DNA of 64,000 bases, from contig NZ_CP088953.1 of the NCBI RefSeq assembly GCF_021165935.1, positions 2,775,501 through 2,839,500 on the forward strand. The letters are read 5' to 3'. Under the pieces are notes generated by a model. The model had not been told where the DNA came from. It saw only the letters and a list, made by a program, of their open reading frames with translations, and searched no databases. A program made the translations under genes and the position numbers. This stretch comes from Microbulbifer elongatus. Its GTDB lineage: Bacteria; Pseudomonadota; Gammaproteobacteria; Pseudomonadales; Cellvibrionaceae. Within the stretch, counting starts at the first letter, position 1, and the number at the start of each line of letters is the position of its first letter. Shown here piece by piece: positions 36,245 to 45,996 of the stretch.

Positions 36245-38728
36245 ATGAAAAAAACCGCGTTCTCCCTCGCATTGATGACCGTTTCTGGCCTGGCCAATGC
36301 ACTTTCTGGCCAGGTGACAGATGCTGCCGGAAATCCCATCAGCGGTGCTGCGGTAGAAGTAATCGGCAGCCAGTTGCACACCCGTACCGACGAACAGGGG
36401 CGGTTTTCTCTCGACGCCGCAAGCGAATCCGCGAACGAACTGCATATCAATGCACCTGGTTACAGTCACCGGACCCTGCGCCTTGCAGGCAGCGATGCGA
36501 CGCCGTTGCGCATCACCCTGCGTCGCTCGGTAATTGAGCAGATCGACGTCACGGCGACCCCGCTGCACACCTCCACCATGGAATCTGCGCAGCCGGTAAC
36601 CGTTCTGGCCGGCGATGGTCTGCGTCGCAAGCAGGCGGCAACTTTGGGGGAAACCCTGAAGAACGAAGTCGGTGTGCATTCGACTTATTTCGGGCCTGTG
36701 GCCAGCAGCCCGGTTATTCGTGGACTGAGCGGCCCCCGCGTGCTGATCACCCAGAACAGCCTGGATGTGAGTGATGCGTCCCGCGTCGGTCCGGATCACG
36801 TGGTAGCCACCGAAGCGCTCACCGCACAGCAAATCGAAATTCTGCGCGGCCCCGCCACCCTCTTCTATGGCTCCGGCGCCATTGGCGGTGTGGTGAACGT
36901 GGTTGATGACCGCGTGCCCTCTTCCAGTGAGTCCAAGGGTGCCTTTCAGTTTGGGCACAGCACGGTAAACAGCGAGGAAGATGCCTCGTTCGCCTACACC
37001 GGTGGCGGCGAGCAGTTTGCGTTTCATGTGGACGGTTTTACCCGCAAGGGAGACAACTACGAAATTCCTGGCGCAGCTGAACTTGCGTCCGACCATGACC
37101 ATGAAAACGAGGCGCATGAAGAACACGAAGAGCACAGTGTTGGCATTCTGGAAAACAGTGCCTCGGACAGCAAAGGCTTCAACCTCGGCGGTAGTTGGTT
37201 GCTGGACAACGGCTTTATTGGTTTGGCGTATGGCCGTCTGGAGCGTGTAAATGGTATTCCTGGTCACAGCCATGCCCATGGGGACGACGAGCACGGCGAA
37301 GAGCTGCACGAGGAAGAACACGTGGAATCCGAGATGCACGCCCATGAGGAAGAAGCGGAAGTGCTCTCCGATCTGAAGCAGGACCGCTGGCAGCTGATCA
37401 GCGAACTGAGCCTGGATAACAACCTGTTGAGCGGCGTGAACACGCGCATCGGCTACACCGATTACGAACATGTTGAAATTGAGAACAACACCACTGGCAC
37501 CTTGTTCCAGAACGAGACGGTGCAGGCCCGTGTGGATCTGTTGCTGCAGGAAATGTCCGGCTGGCGCGGTGCCGTCTCTATTGAAGGTAAGTCGAGTGAT
37601 TTTTCCGCAGTTGGCGAAGAGGCTTTCACCTCGCCCAGTCGTACTGACACACTCGCGATTGCCCTGATGCAGGAAAAGCACATGGGTGATTTCCTGTGGC
37701 AGCTAGGCGCCCGTGTCGAAAAGGTCACCATCGAGGCCGATCCTATTGCCTGGGAGTCTCATGAGCATGAGCACGCAGAAGAACACGAAGGCGAAGAGCA
37801 TGAGCACGAAGAAGCAGCGCTGCTGGAATTCGACGAGCTTGATTTCACACCTTACAGCGTGTCCGCAGGTGTGGTGTGGGATTTTGCCGCCGACTACAAC
37901 GCCGGCTTGTCTCTGACCCACGCTCAGCGCGCTCCAAGCGCATCAGAACTGTTCTCCTACGGCCCGCATATCGGCACCGGTAGCTTTGAAGTGGGTGCAC
38001 TGTTTGACCTGCACGTTACCGACGAGCCTCACTTCGATTACGGCAGCGATGTTCAGGAAGAGGTTTCCAATAACCTCGACCTGACCTTGCGAAAGCACTC
38101 CGGAGACATCGGCTGGGTAGTGAACCTGTTCTATAACCAGGTAGGCAACTTCTACTACGAGCGCGACACCGGTTTTACCAGTGAAGATTTCGAAGGCCAT
38201 GATCATGAAGAGCACGATCATGAAGAGCATACACATGAGGAAGGGGAAGAACACGAGCACGCCCATGACCACGGTGCCCTGCCCGTCTATGTCTTTGAGC
38301 AAGCGGATAGCGTGCTCTACGGTATGGAAGCGCAGCTCGCATGGCAATTCTCCGAGCCCTTCACCCTGACCCTATGGGGTGACAGCATTCGCGGCAAGCT
38401 AAAAGACGGGGGTAATCTGCCGCGTATTCCTCCAGTGCGCCTCGGTGGGCAACTGACTTACGCGCAAAACGGCTGGGAAGCTGGCTTCGGCGCCTCCCAC
38501 TACTTTGAGCAGGACAAACTGGCGGAGCTGGAAACGGCTACCGATGGCTACACCCTTGTGGAAGCGGAGCTGGGCTATACCTTCGCCAGCAACTTCGGTG
38601 ATACGACCGTATTCCTGAAAGGTCACAATCTCACCGATGAAGAAGCCCGTGTACATGCCTCCTTCCTGAAAAACCGCGCCCCGCTTCCGGGCCGTAGTTT
38701 CAGCCTTGGCATGCGCAGCACTTTTTAA
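36245..38728 (+). CDS. znuD: TonB-dependent zinc receptor ZnuD-like, with His-rich loops
   Basis: 827 aa. The signal peptide (MKKTAFSLALMTVSGLANAL) is followed by a carboxypeptidase-regulatory-like beta-sandwich (~20-100, SGQVTDAAGNPISGAAVEV), then a plug (~110-230, RPV-like PVIRGLSGPRVLI and EILRGPATLFYGSGAIGGVVN) and a barrel. Four loops are packed with His, Glu and Asp: near residues 282-305, 340-375, 505-525 and 650-685 (for example HDHEEHDHEEHTHEEGEEHE). Such loops capture zinc in the Neisseria ZnuD receptor. It lies 29 bp after DUF1826 in an operon of zinc-sparing genes. Zinc as ligand is a strong inference; nickel or copper cannot be fully excluded. Confidence 0.92.
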   Translation: MKKTAFSLALMTVSGLANALSGQVTDAAGNPISGAAVEVIGSQLHTRTDEQGRFSLDAASESANELHINAPGYSHRTLRLAGSDATPLRITLRRSVIEQIDVTATPLHTSTMESAQPVTVLAGDGLRRKQAATLGETLKNEVGVHSTYFGPVASSPVIRGLSGPRVLITQNSLDVSDASRVGPDHVVATEALTAQQIEILRGPATLFYGSGAIGGVVNVVDDRVPSSSESKGAFQFGHSTVNSEEDASFAYTGGGEQFAFHVDGFTRKGDNYEIPGAAELASDHDHENEAHEEHEEHSVGILENSASDSKGFNLGGSWLLDNGFIGLAYGRLERVNGIPGHSHAHGDDEHGEELHEEEHVESEMHAHEEEAEVLSDLKQDRWQLISELSLDNNLLSGVNTRIGYTDYEHVEIENNTTGTLFQNETVQARVDLLLQEMSGWRGAVSIEGKSSDFSAVGEEAFTSPSRTDTLAIALMQEKHMGDFLWQLGARVEKVTIEADPIAWESHEHEHAEEHEGEEHEHEEAALLEFDELDFTPYSVSAGVVWDFAADYNAGLSLTHAQRAPSASELFSYGPHIGTGSFEVGALFDLHVTDEPHFDYGSDVQEEVSNNLDLTLRKHSGDIGWVVNLFYNQVGNFYYERDTGFTSEDFEGHDHEEHDHEEHTHEEGEEHEHAHDHGALPVYVFEQADSVLYGMEAQLAWQFSEPFTLTLWGDSIRGKLKDGGNLPRIPPVRLGGQLTYAQNGWEAGFGASHYFEQDKLAELETATDGYTLVEAELGYTFASNFGDTTVFLKGHNLTDEEARVHASFLKNRAPLPGRSFSLGMRSTF

Positions 38729-38788
38729 TTGATTTAAATATTTCTCGAATTTGACCTGAGCCCAGGTCAGGGAAAAGGAAAAGTAGTA

Positions 38789-39199
38789 ATGAAACCAACA
38801 ACAGCAGCGACAGACAAGATCGCCATTGGTCTATCTGCAATGTGTACCATCCACTGTCTGGCGTTGCCGCTGGTGTTGGCACTGGTACCCAGTATGGCGG
38901 CACTAGGCTTGGACAACGAGGCGTTCCACCTGTGGATGGTGCTGGCGGTGATACCCACCAGTGTGTACGCCCTGACCATGGGGTGTAAGCAACACAAGCG
39001 TTACCGTGTTGTTGTGCTCGGCGGAGCCGGCCTGGGATTACTCGCCACCGCGGTTCTTCTGGGTGAGTCTGCAGGAGAACTGGGTGAGAAGCTGCTGACG
39101 GTTGCCGGTGCCAGCCTGGTAGCATTCGGACATCTGTGGAATTACCGCCTGTGCCAGCAGCCCTCTGACTGTGCCTGCCCCACCTCCAGCAACAGTTAA
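38789..39199 (+). CDS. MerC-family inner-membrane protein
   Basis: A 136-aa protein with four predicted membrane segments (~10-37, 44-62, 74-92 and 100-117). The Cys/His motif MCTIHCLALP in the first helix and a second Cys pair (CDCAC-like, DCACP) at the C-terminus fit MerC-type metal transporters. MerC moves Hg(II) inward in mer operons. No mer genes are present here, and the gene follows a zinc receptor, so it may carry zinc across the inner membrane (inference). No ZnuABC is in the window. Confidence 0.82.
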   Translation: MKPTTAATDKIAIGLSAMCTIHCLALPLVLALVPSMAALGLDNEAFHLWMVLAVIPTSVYALTMGCKQHKRYRVVVLGGAGLGLLATAVLLGESAGELGEKLLTVAGASLVAFGHLWNYRLCQQPSDCACPTSSNS

Positions 39200-39211
39200 G
39201 CGAGACAGGCA

Positions 39212-39637
39212 ATGCTACGGGATTATTTTATCGCGCTCGAAACGCACCCCAAGGATGCCCCTTTGGCGCTACACGATGTTATCGAACAGTTGGCATTTAA
39301 TGAGCAGGGATTGATCCCGGTAATTACTCAGGATGCGCAGAGCAAAACGGTTCTGATGTTCGCCTGGATGAACAAAGAGTCCCTGCTTGCCACCATAGAG
39401 ACCCAGCGCGTTACCTACTGGTCCCGGAGTCGCGAGCAGTTGTGGGTCAAGGGCGAGACCAGCGGCCATGTGCAATCCCTGGTTTCCATGGCCTTCGATT
39501 GCGATGGCGATGTGGTGCTCTGCCAGGTAGAGCAGCAAGGCGCCGCCTGCCATACTGGACGGCGGTCTTGTTTTTACCTGCAGGTCGATTCGGAGCAGCG
39601 AAAAATCTGGGTAACCGGAGATCCTGTACCCGTATGA
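39212..39637 (+). CDS. hisI: Phosphoribosyl-AMP cyclohydrolase HisI (zinc-operon paralogue)
   Basis: A 141-aa monofunctional HisI. Metal residues are intact: Mg site Asp96, Asp98 and Asp100 (DCDGD), and Zn ligands Cys97, Cys113 and Cys120. It opens the purine ring of PR-AMP in histidine synthesis. It is not with other his genes but in a zinc-starvation operon, where hisI paralogues are known in Pseudomonas and Acinetobacter as Zur-controlled back-ups. Its stop overlaps the pyrC start (ATGA). It is probably a back-up enzyme that works at low zinc, although the ligands themselves look canonical. Confidence 0.92.
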   Translation: MLRDYFIALETHPKDAPLALHDVIEQLAFNEQGLIPVITQDAQSKTVLMFAWMNKESLLATIETQRVTYWSRSREQLWVKGETSGHVQSLVSMAFDCDGDVVLCQVEQQGAACHTGRRSCFYLQVDSEQRKIWVTGDPVPV

Positions 39638-40968
39638 CCTCGACATTGATTAAGCATGCGCGGTTGGTCAACGAAGGCGATGTGATCGATGCGGATGTTC
39701 GCATTGTTGGCGAACGGATCGCAAAAATTTGCCCGGAAATCGCCGCAACGCCCGGCGATCGCGTGATCGATGCAGACGGGGCCTATCTGCTGCCGGGCAT
39801 GATCGACGACCAGGTGCACTTTCGCGAGCCCGGCCTTACCCACAAAGGCACTATCGCCAGCGAATCCCGAGCAGCGGTTGCCGGCGGCATTACCAGCTAT
39901 ATGGAAATGCCAAATGTGAACCCCGCCACCACCACCATTGAAGCTCTCGAAGACAAGTACGCGATAGCTGCCACGAGCTCGGCCGCCAATTTCGCATTCT
40001 ATCTGGGCGCTACAGAGGACAATCTCGAACAGATCAAGCGGCTCGATCCGGCGAAACACTGCGGTGTAAAAGTGTTTATGGGCGCTTCTACCGGCGACCT
40101 TCTGGTAGAACACCCGGAGGCGCTGGATGCGATTTTCCGCGAGTCGCCAGCGCTGATCGTTACCCACTGTGAAAGCAGCCCGATCATTCGTCAAAACCAC
40201 GCGGCATTGCGGCGTTCTAAATCGGTGCTGACGATCGAAGATCACCCAAAGCTACGTGATACCGATGCGTGTTTTGCGTCATCTTCCTACGCGGTTGATT
40301 TGGCGAAGAAATACGGTAGTCAATTACATGTATTGCATATCACCACGGAAAAGGAGCTGGCTCTTTTTGAGCCCGGGCCGGTTCAAGGCAAGCAAATCAC
40401 CGCAGAAGCCTGCGTACATCACTTGTGGTTTTCCGACGAGGATTACCCGCGTCTCGGCAATCTGATCAAATGTAATCCATCTATCAAAAGCCAGCGCGAT
40501 CGCAATGCTTTGATTCAGGCGTTACATAGCAACCAGATCGACATTATTGCTACCGACCATGCGCCCCATACGTGGGAGGAAAAGCAGGTCGATTACGAAC
40601 AGGCACCGGCAGGATTGCCCCTGGTGCAACATGCCCTGCTGACCTTGATGGACCACGTGAAACACGGACGTATGAGTTTGGCGCAGGTTGTCGAAAAAAC
40701 GGCGCACAACCCCGCGATTCGCTTTGGCGTGATTGGCCGAGGTTACCTCCGCGAAGGCTACTTTGCCGACCTGGTACTGGTCGATCCAGACACCGCTACC
40801 TCGGTATCCAACGAGAACACCTTATATCACTGCGGCTGGTCACCGTTTGCGGGACACGATTTTTCTTCGCAAATTGTTGGCACCTGGGTCAATGGCCGAC
40901 AGGTCTACAGCAGGGATGGTATTGCCGCAGCTGAAATAGCCGCAATGCCCCTTTCTTTTGACCGCTGA
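39634..40968 (+). CDS. pyrC: Dihydroorotase PyrC-type (zinc-operon paralogue)
   Basis: A 444-aa amidohydrolase. The metal motif reads [10 protein letters not shown], so the first metal His is Gln60 while His62 is kept. The carbamylated Lys is Lys146 (GVKVFMG), other ligands are His178 and His235, and the catalytic Asp is Asp308 (ATDHAPH). DQVHFR is, as far as I know, a subtype found also in Bacteroidetes dihydroorotases, so it is not a fresh mutation. The loss of one zinc ligand fits an enzyme able to work with fewer or other metals. The ATG 39634 overlaps the hisI stop. The frame is open from 39442, but that part lies in hisI. Confidence 0.92.
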   Translation: MTSTLIKHARLVNEGDVIDADVRIVGERIAKICPEIAATPGDRVIDADGAYLLPGMIDDQVHFREPGLTHKGTIASESRAAVAGGITSYMEMPNVNPATTTIEALEDKYAIAATSSAANFAFYLGATEDNLEQIKRLDPAKHCGVKVFMGASTGDLLVEHPEALDAIFRESPALIVTHCESSPIIRQNHAALRRSKSVLTIEDHPKLRDTDACFASSSYAVDLAKKYGSQLHVLHITTEKELALFEPGPVQGKQITAEACVHHLWFSDEDYPRLGNLIKCNPSIKSQRDRNALIQALHSNQIDIIATDHAPHTWEEKQVDYEQAPAGLPLVQHALLTLMDHVKHGRMSLAQVVEKTAHNPAIRFGVIGRGYLREGYFADLVLVDPDTATSVSNENTLYHCGWSPFAGHDFSSQIVGTWVNGRQVYSRDGIAAAEIAAMPLSFDR

Positions 40969-41077
40969 GAACCCGTGCTTCAAACACCCATAGATCAACG
41001 GTGCCACACCAAGGCCCCTCAACACATCGTTGACGGGCTTAGAGTCTTTTGAATCTTCAGATTTAGGCAAGAGTTAC

Positions 41078-41983
41078 ATGCAGTTTACCGGATCCCTCCC
41101 CGATATCGCCAAAACCCAGATTGAAACGGGAGCCTACCCGTTGCAGTGGGTTGGCATGGAAGGTATCGCCGTTCCCCTTACTCTCTCTCTGGCTGGAGGC
41201 CAGGCGCAGGTGGTTGCCGCCACAGCGAGTGTATATGTCAGCCTCGACGATGCCGCCGAGAAAGGCATTCATATGTCGCGGCTACATGCGATCCTCAACG
41301 AGCTGGCCGCGACCACTTGTGACAAAGAAGGCCTGGATACACTTCTGGGGAAAATGGTCGAATCTCAGTCGGGAATCAGCCAAAGCGCAAAAATTGATCT
41401 GGCTTTCGACCTGCTGCTGCCCAAAACGTCGCTGTTGAGTAACGAGACCGGCTACCAGACCTATCGCGTTGCGATCAGTGGTCAATATTGCAAAGGCGTC
41501 TACGACTATGGGTTACAGGTAACGATCCCCTATTCCAGTACCTGTCCCTGTTCCGCCGCACTTTCACGTCAGCTGCTGGCAAACGCCCTTGATGAGGCGT
41601 TCACCACCCCGCAAGTTGAGAAGCAGGCACTGCTGACGCAGGTACAGGCCGCGAGCGTTGCCACACCCCATAGCCAGCGCTCTTATGCTTACCTGGACCT
41701 GACATTGGGTGACAGCAGCTGGCCATCGTTACCATCCCTTATTTTCAGTTTCGAAGAAGCGATCGGTACACCGGTCCAGACCATGGTCAAGCGCAGCGAT
41801 GAACAGGAATTCGCGCGGCTGAACGCGAATAACCTGATGTTTTGCGAAGATGCAGCGCGAAAAATCAAGGCAGTATTGGAGCAGTCGACCTGGGTAAAAG
41901 ACTACTGGTTCAAAGTCGAGCATCAGGAAAGCCTCCATGCACATAACGCTGTAGTGATCGATCGAAAGGCTTGTATCGATTAA
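41078..41983 (+). CDS. folE2: GTP cyclohydrolase FolE2 (type IB)
   Basis: A 301-aa protein with the FolE2 signature: GMEGIAVPL near the start, [10 protein letters not shown], then [13 protein letters not shown] with the metal Cys156 and Cys158, and a C-terminal [19 protein letters not shown]. It converts GTP to dihydroneopterin triphosphate, the first step of folate synthesis. FolE2 accepts several metals and replaces the strictly zinc-dependent FolE; Zur control of folE2 is documented in many bacteria. The ATG at 41078 is chosen because the family starts at this point. It is fifth in the operon that starts with DUF1826. Confidence 0.93.
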   Translation: MQFTGSLPDIAKTQIETGAYPLQWVGMEGIAVPLTLSLAGGQAQVVAATASVYVSLDDAAEKGIHMSRLHAILNELAATTCDKEGLDTLLGKMVESQSGISQSAKIDLAFDLLLPKTSLLSNETGYQTYRVAISGQYCKGVYDYGLQVTIPYSSTCPCSAALSRQLLANALDEAFTTPQVEKQALLTQVQAASVATPHSQRSYAYLDLTLGDSSWPSLPSLIFSFEEAIGTPVQTMVKRSDEQEFARLNANNLMFCEDAARKIKAVLEQSTWVKDYWFKVEHQESLHAHNAVVIDRKACID

Positions 41984-42045
41984 TCCCTCGAAACAATTTG
42001 AACCGTGCCACGATTGCGGGTCAACAACTGAGAAGTGAAAGGTCT

Positions 42046-42231
42046 ATGTTCGAAGAAATCAATCGCTCCACCGAAGCGCTAGATAGGGAAGCGGCGAGTT
42101 GCTGCAGTAGCGAAAGTTGCTGTGCGCCTCAAGCGCCCGTTACACGGTCGACCCCAAAGGTTGGGCGCAATGACCCCTGCCCTTGTGGCAACGGTAAGAA
42201 ATTCAAGAAATGCTGTGGGAAAAACCTCTAA
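42046..42231 (+). CDS. Small SEC-C motif protein with extra Cys pairs
   Basis: A 61-aa protein from the ATG 42046. The C-terminal half is a SEC-C zinc-binding motif ([23 protein letters not shown]). The N-terminal half adds two Cys pairs ([14 protein letters not shown]). The SEC-C motif in SecA binds zinc and SecB, and stand-alone SEC-C proteins are mostly uncharacterised. Located inside the zinc-starvation operon between folE2 and thrS, it may act as a metal chaperone or scavenger (inference). The many cysteines make zinc binding likely. Confidence 0.8.
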   Translation: MFEEINRSTEALDREAASCCSSESCCAPQAPVTRSTPKVGRNDPCPCGNGKKFKKCCGKNL

Positions 42232-42288
42232 TACACGGTGTTTTTGTGCCTCCTGTAAGCTCTGCCCTTTCGTATGGAAATCTGAACC

Positions 42289-44292
42289 ATGTCATCCGTG
42301 TCTGAAACTGAAAACGCATCCACCATTTTCGTAACACTCCCGGACGGATCCCAGCGCGCCTTTCCTCGCTCGACGAACGTTCTCGAGGTCGCGACGGCCA
42401 TTGGCCCCGGGCTAGCCAGAAATACGCTCGCGGGCAAGGTGGACGGTAAGCTTGTCGACGCTGTTGACCCGATCGAGCAAGATGCGGCGCTCCAGATCAT
42501 CACACCGAAGGATGATGAGGGCCTGGAGATTATCCGTCACTCCTGCGCGCACCTGATTGGGCACGCAGTGAAGCAGCTCTACCCAAGTGCGAAAATGGTC
42601 ATCGGCCCTGTGATTGACGAGGGTTTCTACTATGACATCGCCTTCGAGCGCCCGTTTACCCATGAGGATCTCGCCGCGATCGAGAAGCGCATGCGCGAGT
42701 TGATCGCCAAGGATTATGACGTGATCAAACGGGTACTGCCCCGCGAGGAGGTTATCGGTATCTTTTCGGAGCGCGGTGAAGACTACAAGTTGCGCCTGAT
42801 TGAGGATATGCCCGCTGAGCAGAAAATGGGCATGTATTTTCATGAAGAGTACGTGGACATGTGCCGCGGCCCCCATGTGCCGAACACACGCTTTCTGAAG
42901 CACTTCAAACTGACCAAACTTTCTGGCGCCTACTGGCGTGGCGATGCCAATAACGAACAGCTTCAACGTATCTACGGCACCGCCTGGGCCGACAAGAAGC
43001 AGCTCAAGTCCTATATCCAGCGTATCGAAGAAGCTGAAAAGCGTGATCACCGCAAACTTGGTCGTGAACTGGACCTGTTCCACTTTCACGACGATGCCCC
43101 AGGTGCCGTGTTCTGGCACCCCAAAGGCTGGTCCGTGTTCCAGCAGCTAATTGCGTATATGCGTCGTTGTCAGCAGGACGCGGGCTACGTAGAGATGAAC
43201 TCCCCCGACGTAATGGATCGCAGTCTTTGGGAGATTTCCGGCCATTGGCAGAACTACCGCGATCATATGTTCACTACGGAGACTGAAGACGGTCGCGCAC
43301 TGGCATTAAAGCCAATGAATTGCCCGGGTAGCGTGCTGCTGTATCGTCACGGACTCAAGAGCTATCGCGATCTGCCCATCCGTATGTGCGAATTCGGTAA
43401 AGTGCATCGTTATGAACCTTCCGGTGCGCTACACGGCTTGCTGCGTGTGCGTCACTTCACCCAGGATGACGCGCATATCTACTGTACGCCCCAGCAAATG
43501 GACGAGGAATGCCGCGAGGTGGTTGCGCTGGTATTGGAAATCTACCGTCAATTTGGGTTTGAGGACGTACGGATCAAGCTTTCCACTCGCCCTGAGAACC
43601 GCATGGGTGATGACGTGACCTGGGATCAGCTCGAGGGCGCCCTGGTGCGCTCACTGCAAAGCATGAAACTCCCTTATCAGATAAATCCTGGTGAAGGCGC
43701 TTTCTATGGGCCAAAACTCGAGTTTGTGCTGCGCGATGCCATTGGACGCGACTGGCAGTGCGGCACCCTGCAGGTAGATATGAACCTGCCGGAGCGTTTC
43801 GGCATTGAATATGTTGCTGAAGACGGTGAGCGCAAGCGTCCGGTCATGCTGCACCGTGCCCTCTTCGGCTCGCTTGAACGTTTCACCGGTATTTTGATCG
43901 AGCACCACGCAGGAAAGTTGCCTACCTGGCTGGCGCCGGTGCAAGCAGTGGTTCTCTCAATTACCGAGGATCACGCGACTTATGTGAAAGACGTAGCACA
44001 GCTGTTGCGTGGAGCCGGGGTGCGCGCTGAGTCTGACGTGCGCAACGAAAAGATCGGCTACAAGATCCGCGAGCAAACCCTACAACGGGTGCCATTCCTT
44101 TTGGTAGCCGGCGCCAGAGAGCGTGATACCGGTACCATCGCTATTCGCAGTCGCGACGGTGAGGATCTGGGTACCCTGCCCTTGCAGGAAGCCCTTGCGT
44201 TGCTGACGCAGGAAGCACAAGGACCGGACGAGGCAGCTCGTGCGCGCAGACAAGCGGAACTGACGGAATTACTGGAAGGTAGCCCAAGCTAG
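42289..44292 (+). CDS. thrS: Threonyl-tRNA synthetase (zinc-operon paralogue)
   Basis: A 667-aa full-length ThrRS: TGS domain (~10-75), editing domain with [14 protein letters not shown], catalytic core (~260-550) and anticodon-binding domain. The catalytic zinc ligands Cys345, His396 and His522 are present, at the same spacing as in E. coli. The housekeeping thrS normally precedes infC-rpmI-rplT; this copy does not, and it sits in a Zur-type operon. It matches the known pattern of a second, zinc-starvation-induced ThrRS. As the zinc ligands are kept, it may simply raise enzyme amount or bind zinc more tightly. Confidence 0.93.
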   Translation: MSSVSETENASTIFVTLPDGSQRAFPRSTNVLEVATAIGPGLARNTLAGKVDGKLVDAVDPIEQDAALQIITPKDDEGLEIIRHSCAHLIGHAVKQLYPSAKMVIGPVIDEGFYYDIAFERPFTHEDLAAIEKRMRELIAKDYDVIKRVLPREEVIGIFSERGEDYKLRLIEDMPAEQKMGMYFHEEYVDMCRGPHVPNTRFLKHFKLTKLSGAYWRGDANNEQLQRIYGTAWADKKQLKSYIQRIEEAEKRDHRKLGRELDLFHFHDDAPGAVFWHPKGWSVFQQLIAYMRRCQQDAGYVEMNSPDVMDRSLWEISGHWQNYRDHMFTTETEDGRALALKPMNCPGSVLLYRHGLKSYRDLPIRMCEFGKVHRYEPSGALHGLLRVRHFTQDDAHIYCTPQQMDEECREVVALVLEIYRQFGFEDVRIKLSTRPENRMGDDVTWDQLEGALVRSLQSMKLPYQINPGEGAFYGPKLEFVLRDAIGRDWQCGTLQVDMNLPERFGIEYVAEDGERKRPVMLHRALFGSLERFTGILIEHHAGKLPTWLAPVQAVVLSITEDHATYVKDVAQLLRGAGVRAESDVRNEKIGYKIREQTLQRVPFLLVAGARERDTGTIAIRSRDGEDLGTLPLQEALALLTQEAQGPDEAARARRQAELTELLEGSPS

Positions 44293-44322
44293 TCTTCAGT
44301 CAGAAAATACCACCCCATCCAT

Positions 44323-44356
44323 TGCTTAACCGCCGGCTAACGCCGGCCGTTAAGCA
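44323..44356. repeat. Strong hairpin between thrS and the next gene
   Basis: TGCTTAACCGCCGGC (44323-44337) pairs with GCCGGCCGTTAAGCA (44342-44356): 15 bp with one C-C mismatch and a 4-nt loop. No T-run follows, so it is not a classical terminator. It could be an RNA processing or stabilising element within the zinc operon. Confidence 0.6.
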
Positions 44357-44384
44357 GTCAACCAGAAGCAAGAGGAAGAGCGAT

Positions 44385-44615
44385 ATGGAAGCGTCTTTTA
44401 TACCGCAGAGCTATCAAGAGTGGCGGCATTGCATTACCGTCACCTGTGGTCTGGAGCTGACGGAAACTTTTATCAACAGCCGCATACAGTCACTCAAGAA
44501 CGAGTCGGACTACATGACCAAGCGCTTTGTTGAGCTCTATGGCGAGGCGCAACGCCAGCGCACCCTTGAGTGGTTTGTGCGCGCGAGTGAAGAAATAAAA
44601 CATCCCAGCCTGTAA
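44385..44615 (+). CDS. Small conserved-looking protein in the zinc operon, unknown
   Basis: 76 aa from the ATG 44385 (MEASFIPQSYQEWRHCITVTCG). The open frame upstream to 44322 runs through a hairpin and is unlikely to be translated. The sequence is soluble and mostly helical, with two cysteines and the conserved-looking core SRIQSLKNESDYMTKRFVELYGEAQRQRTLEWF. I do not recognise a domain. Its position between thrS and a COG0523 GTPase gene suggests it is part of the zinc-starvation response. Confidence 0.65.
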   Translation: MEASFIPQSYQEWRHCITVTCGLELTETFINSRIQSLKNESDYMTKRFVELYGEAQRQRTLEWFVRASEEIKHPSL

Positions 44616-44678
44616 TTCCACGATTCTACTGGGTAACACCCCAACGCTTTCCATTCTGTCATATTCGGAATTATCTAA

Positions 44679-45872
44679 ATGACTACGCAGTTACCTGTAA
44701 CGGTGCTCTCCGGTTTTCTCGGCGCCGGAAAAACGACACTCCTGAATCAAATCCTGAACAATCGTGCGGATCTTCGTGTGGCGGTCATCGTCAACGACAT
44801 GAGCGAAGTCAATATCGACGCAGCGCTCGTGAACAATGAGGTGCAGCTGAACCGTACAGAAGAAAAGCTGGTGGAAATGAGCAATGGTTGCATTTGCTGT
44901 ACCCTGCGCGAAGATCTACTGCTGGAAGTGACCAAACTGGCGAAAGAAGGCCGCTTCGACTGTCTGGTGATCGAGTCCACTGGAATTTCCGAACCCCTGC
45001 CCGTGGCCGAGACATTTACCTTTGCCGACGAAGACGGACAGAGCCTGTCTGAGGTCGCGCGGCTGGATACCATGGTTACCGTGGTGGATGGGGCCAATTT
45101 CCTCAAGGATTATCATGCGGCAGAGTCGCTCAAGGAGGCCGGTGAATATCTGGGCGACGAAGACGAGCGCAATGTAGCGGATTTGCTGGTGGATCAGATT
45201 GAGTTCTGTGACATTCTACTGATCAGCAAAATCGACCTCATTGACGATGCACAACTGGAAGAGCTGAAAGCCGTTCTGCGCAGCCTCAACCCCCGGGCAG
45301 AAATTCTACCGATGGAAAAAGGTAGCGTTCCCATCGAAAAAGTGCTGATGACCGGAAAATTTGACTTCGATCAGGCACAGCAGGCGCCGGGCTGGCTGAA
45401 GGAGATGCGTGGTGAGCACACCCCGGAAACCGAAGAATATGGTATCAGTAGTTTCGCCTATCGCGCGCGCCGCCCTTTCCACCCACAGCGGCTGTTCGAT
45501 TTCTTTAACGATCCCCAGTTGAGCGGCAAGTTGCTGCGTTCCAAAGGCTACTTCTGGCTGGCCAGCCGGCCCCATTACGCTGGCACCTGGAGCCAGGCTG
45601 GCGGGATCGCCCAGCACGGCGCGGCCGGCTATTTCTGGGTGTCTGTACCGCGGGACGAATGGCCGGAAAACACCGAGCAGCAACAGTATATTCTCGATAA
45701 CTGGGAGGAGCCGTTCGGTGACCGCCGTCAGGAATTGGTGTTTATCGGCCAGAATCTTCCCGAGGCATGGATCCGAGAACGGCTGGATCAGTGCCTGCTA
45801 AACGACCTTGAAATGGAAGCTGGCGAGATAGTCTGGCGAACCATGCCCGACCCTTTTCCGGCGTGGGAATAG
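44679..45872 (+). CDS. COG0523 GTPase (ZigA/YeiR-like zinc chaperone)
   Basis: A 397-aa G3E GTPase with Walker A GFLGAGKTT (residues 12-20), the metal motif CICC (71-74), Walker B-like ESTG and the NKxD-equivalent SKID. The C-terminal CobW domain (~255-390) includes FAYRARRPFHPQRLFDF. Members with this long C-terminal domain are the Zur-controlled ZigA/ZagA group, thought to deliver zinc to proteins during starvation. It is the last gene of the operon that starts at 35439 and is followed by a terminator. It is a distant paralogue of the gene at 51455. Confidence 0.93.
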   Translation: MTTQLPVTVLSGFLGAGKTTLLNQILNNRADLRVAVIVNDMSEVNIDAALVNNEVQLNRTEEKLVEMSNGCICCTLREDLLLEVTKLAKEGRFDCLVIESTGISEPLPVAETFTFADEDGQSLSEVARLDTMVTVVDGANFLKDYHAAESLKEAGEYLGDEDERNVADLLVDQIEFCDILLISKIDLIDDAQLEELKAVLRSLNPRAEILPMEKGSVPIEKVLMTGKFDFDQAQQAPGWLKEMRGEHTPETEEYGISSFAYRARRPFHPQRLFDFFNDPQLSGKLLRSKGYFWLASRPHYAGTWSQAGGIAQHGAAGYFWVSVPRDEWPENTEQQQYILDNWEEPFGDRRQELVFIGQNLPEAWIRERLDQCLLNDLEMEAGEIVWRTMPDPFPAWE

Positions 45873-45924
45873 CGAAAATTCCCGCGCATGCAGGTGGGCG
45901 TCAAACCTCGCTACAGCGCAGGTA

Positions 45925-45955
45925 AAAAAAAGCGGGCCAAATGGCCCGCTTTTTA
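45925..45955. terminator. Bidirectional terminator at the end of the zinc operon
   Basis: The stem AGCGGGCC (45931-45938) with GGCCCGCT (45943-45950), loop AAAT, is flanked by an A-run on the left and a T-run on the right. It serves both the COG0523 gene (plus) and the M3 peptidase gene (minus). Confidence 0.9.
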
Positions 45956-45996
45956 CGTTCAATTCACGTCGCTTTTACATGCGCTTCCACCACACG

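Noticed and set aside
39442..39633. N-terminal extension of the dihydroorotase frame.
   Set aside because: It lies inside hisI in another frame. The family start and the ATGA overlap point to 39634.
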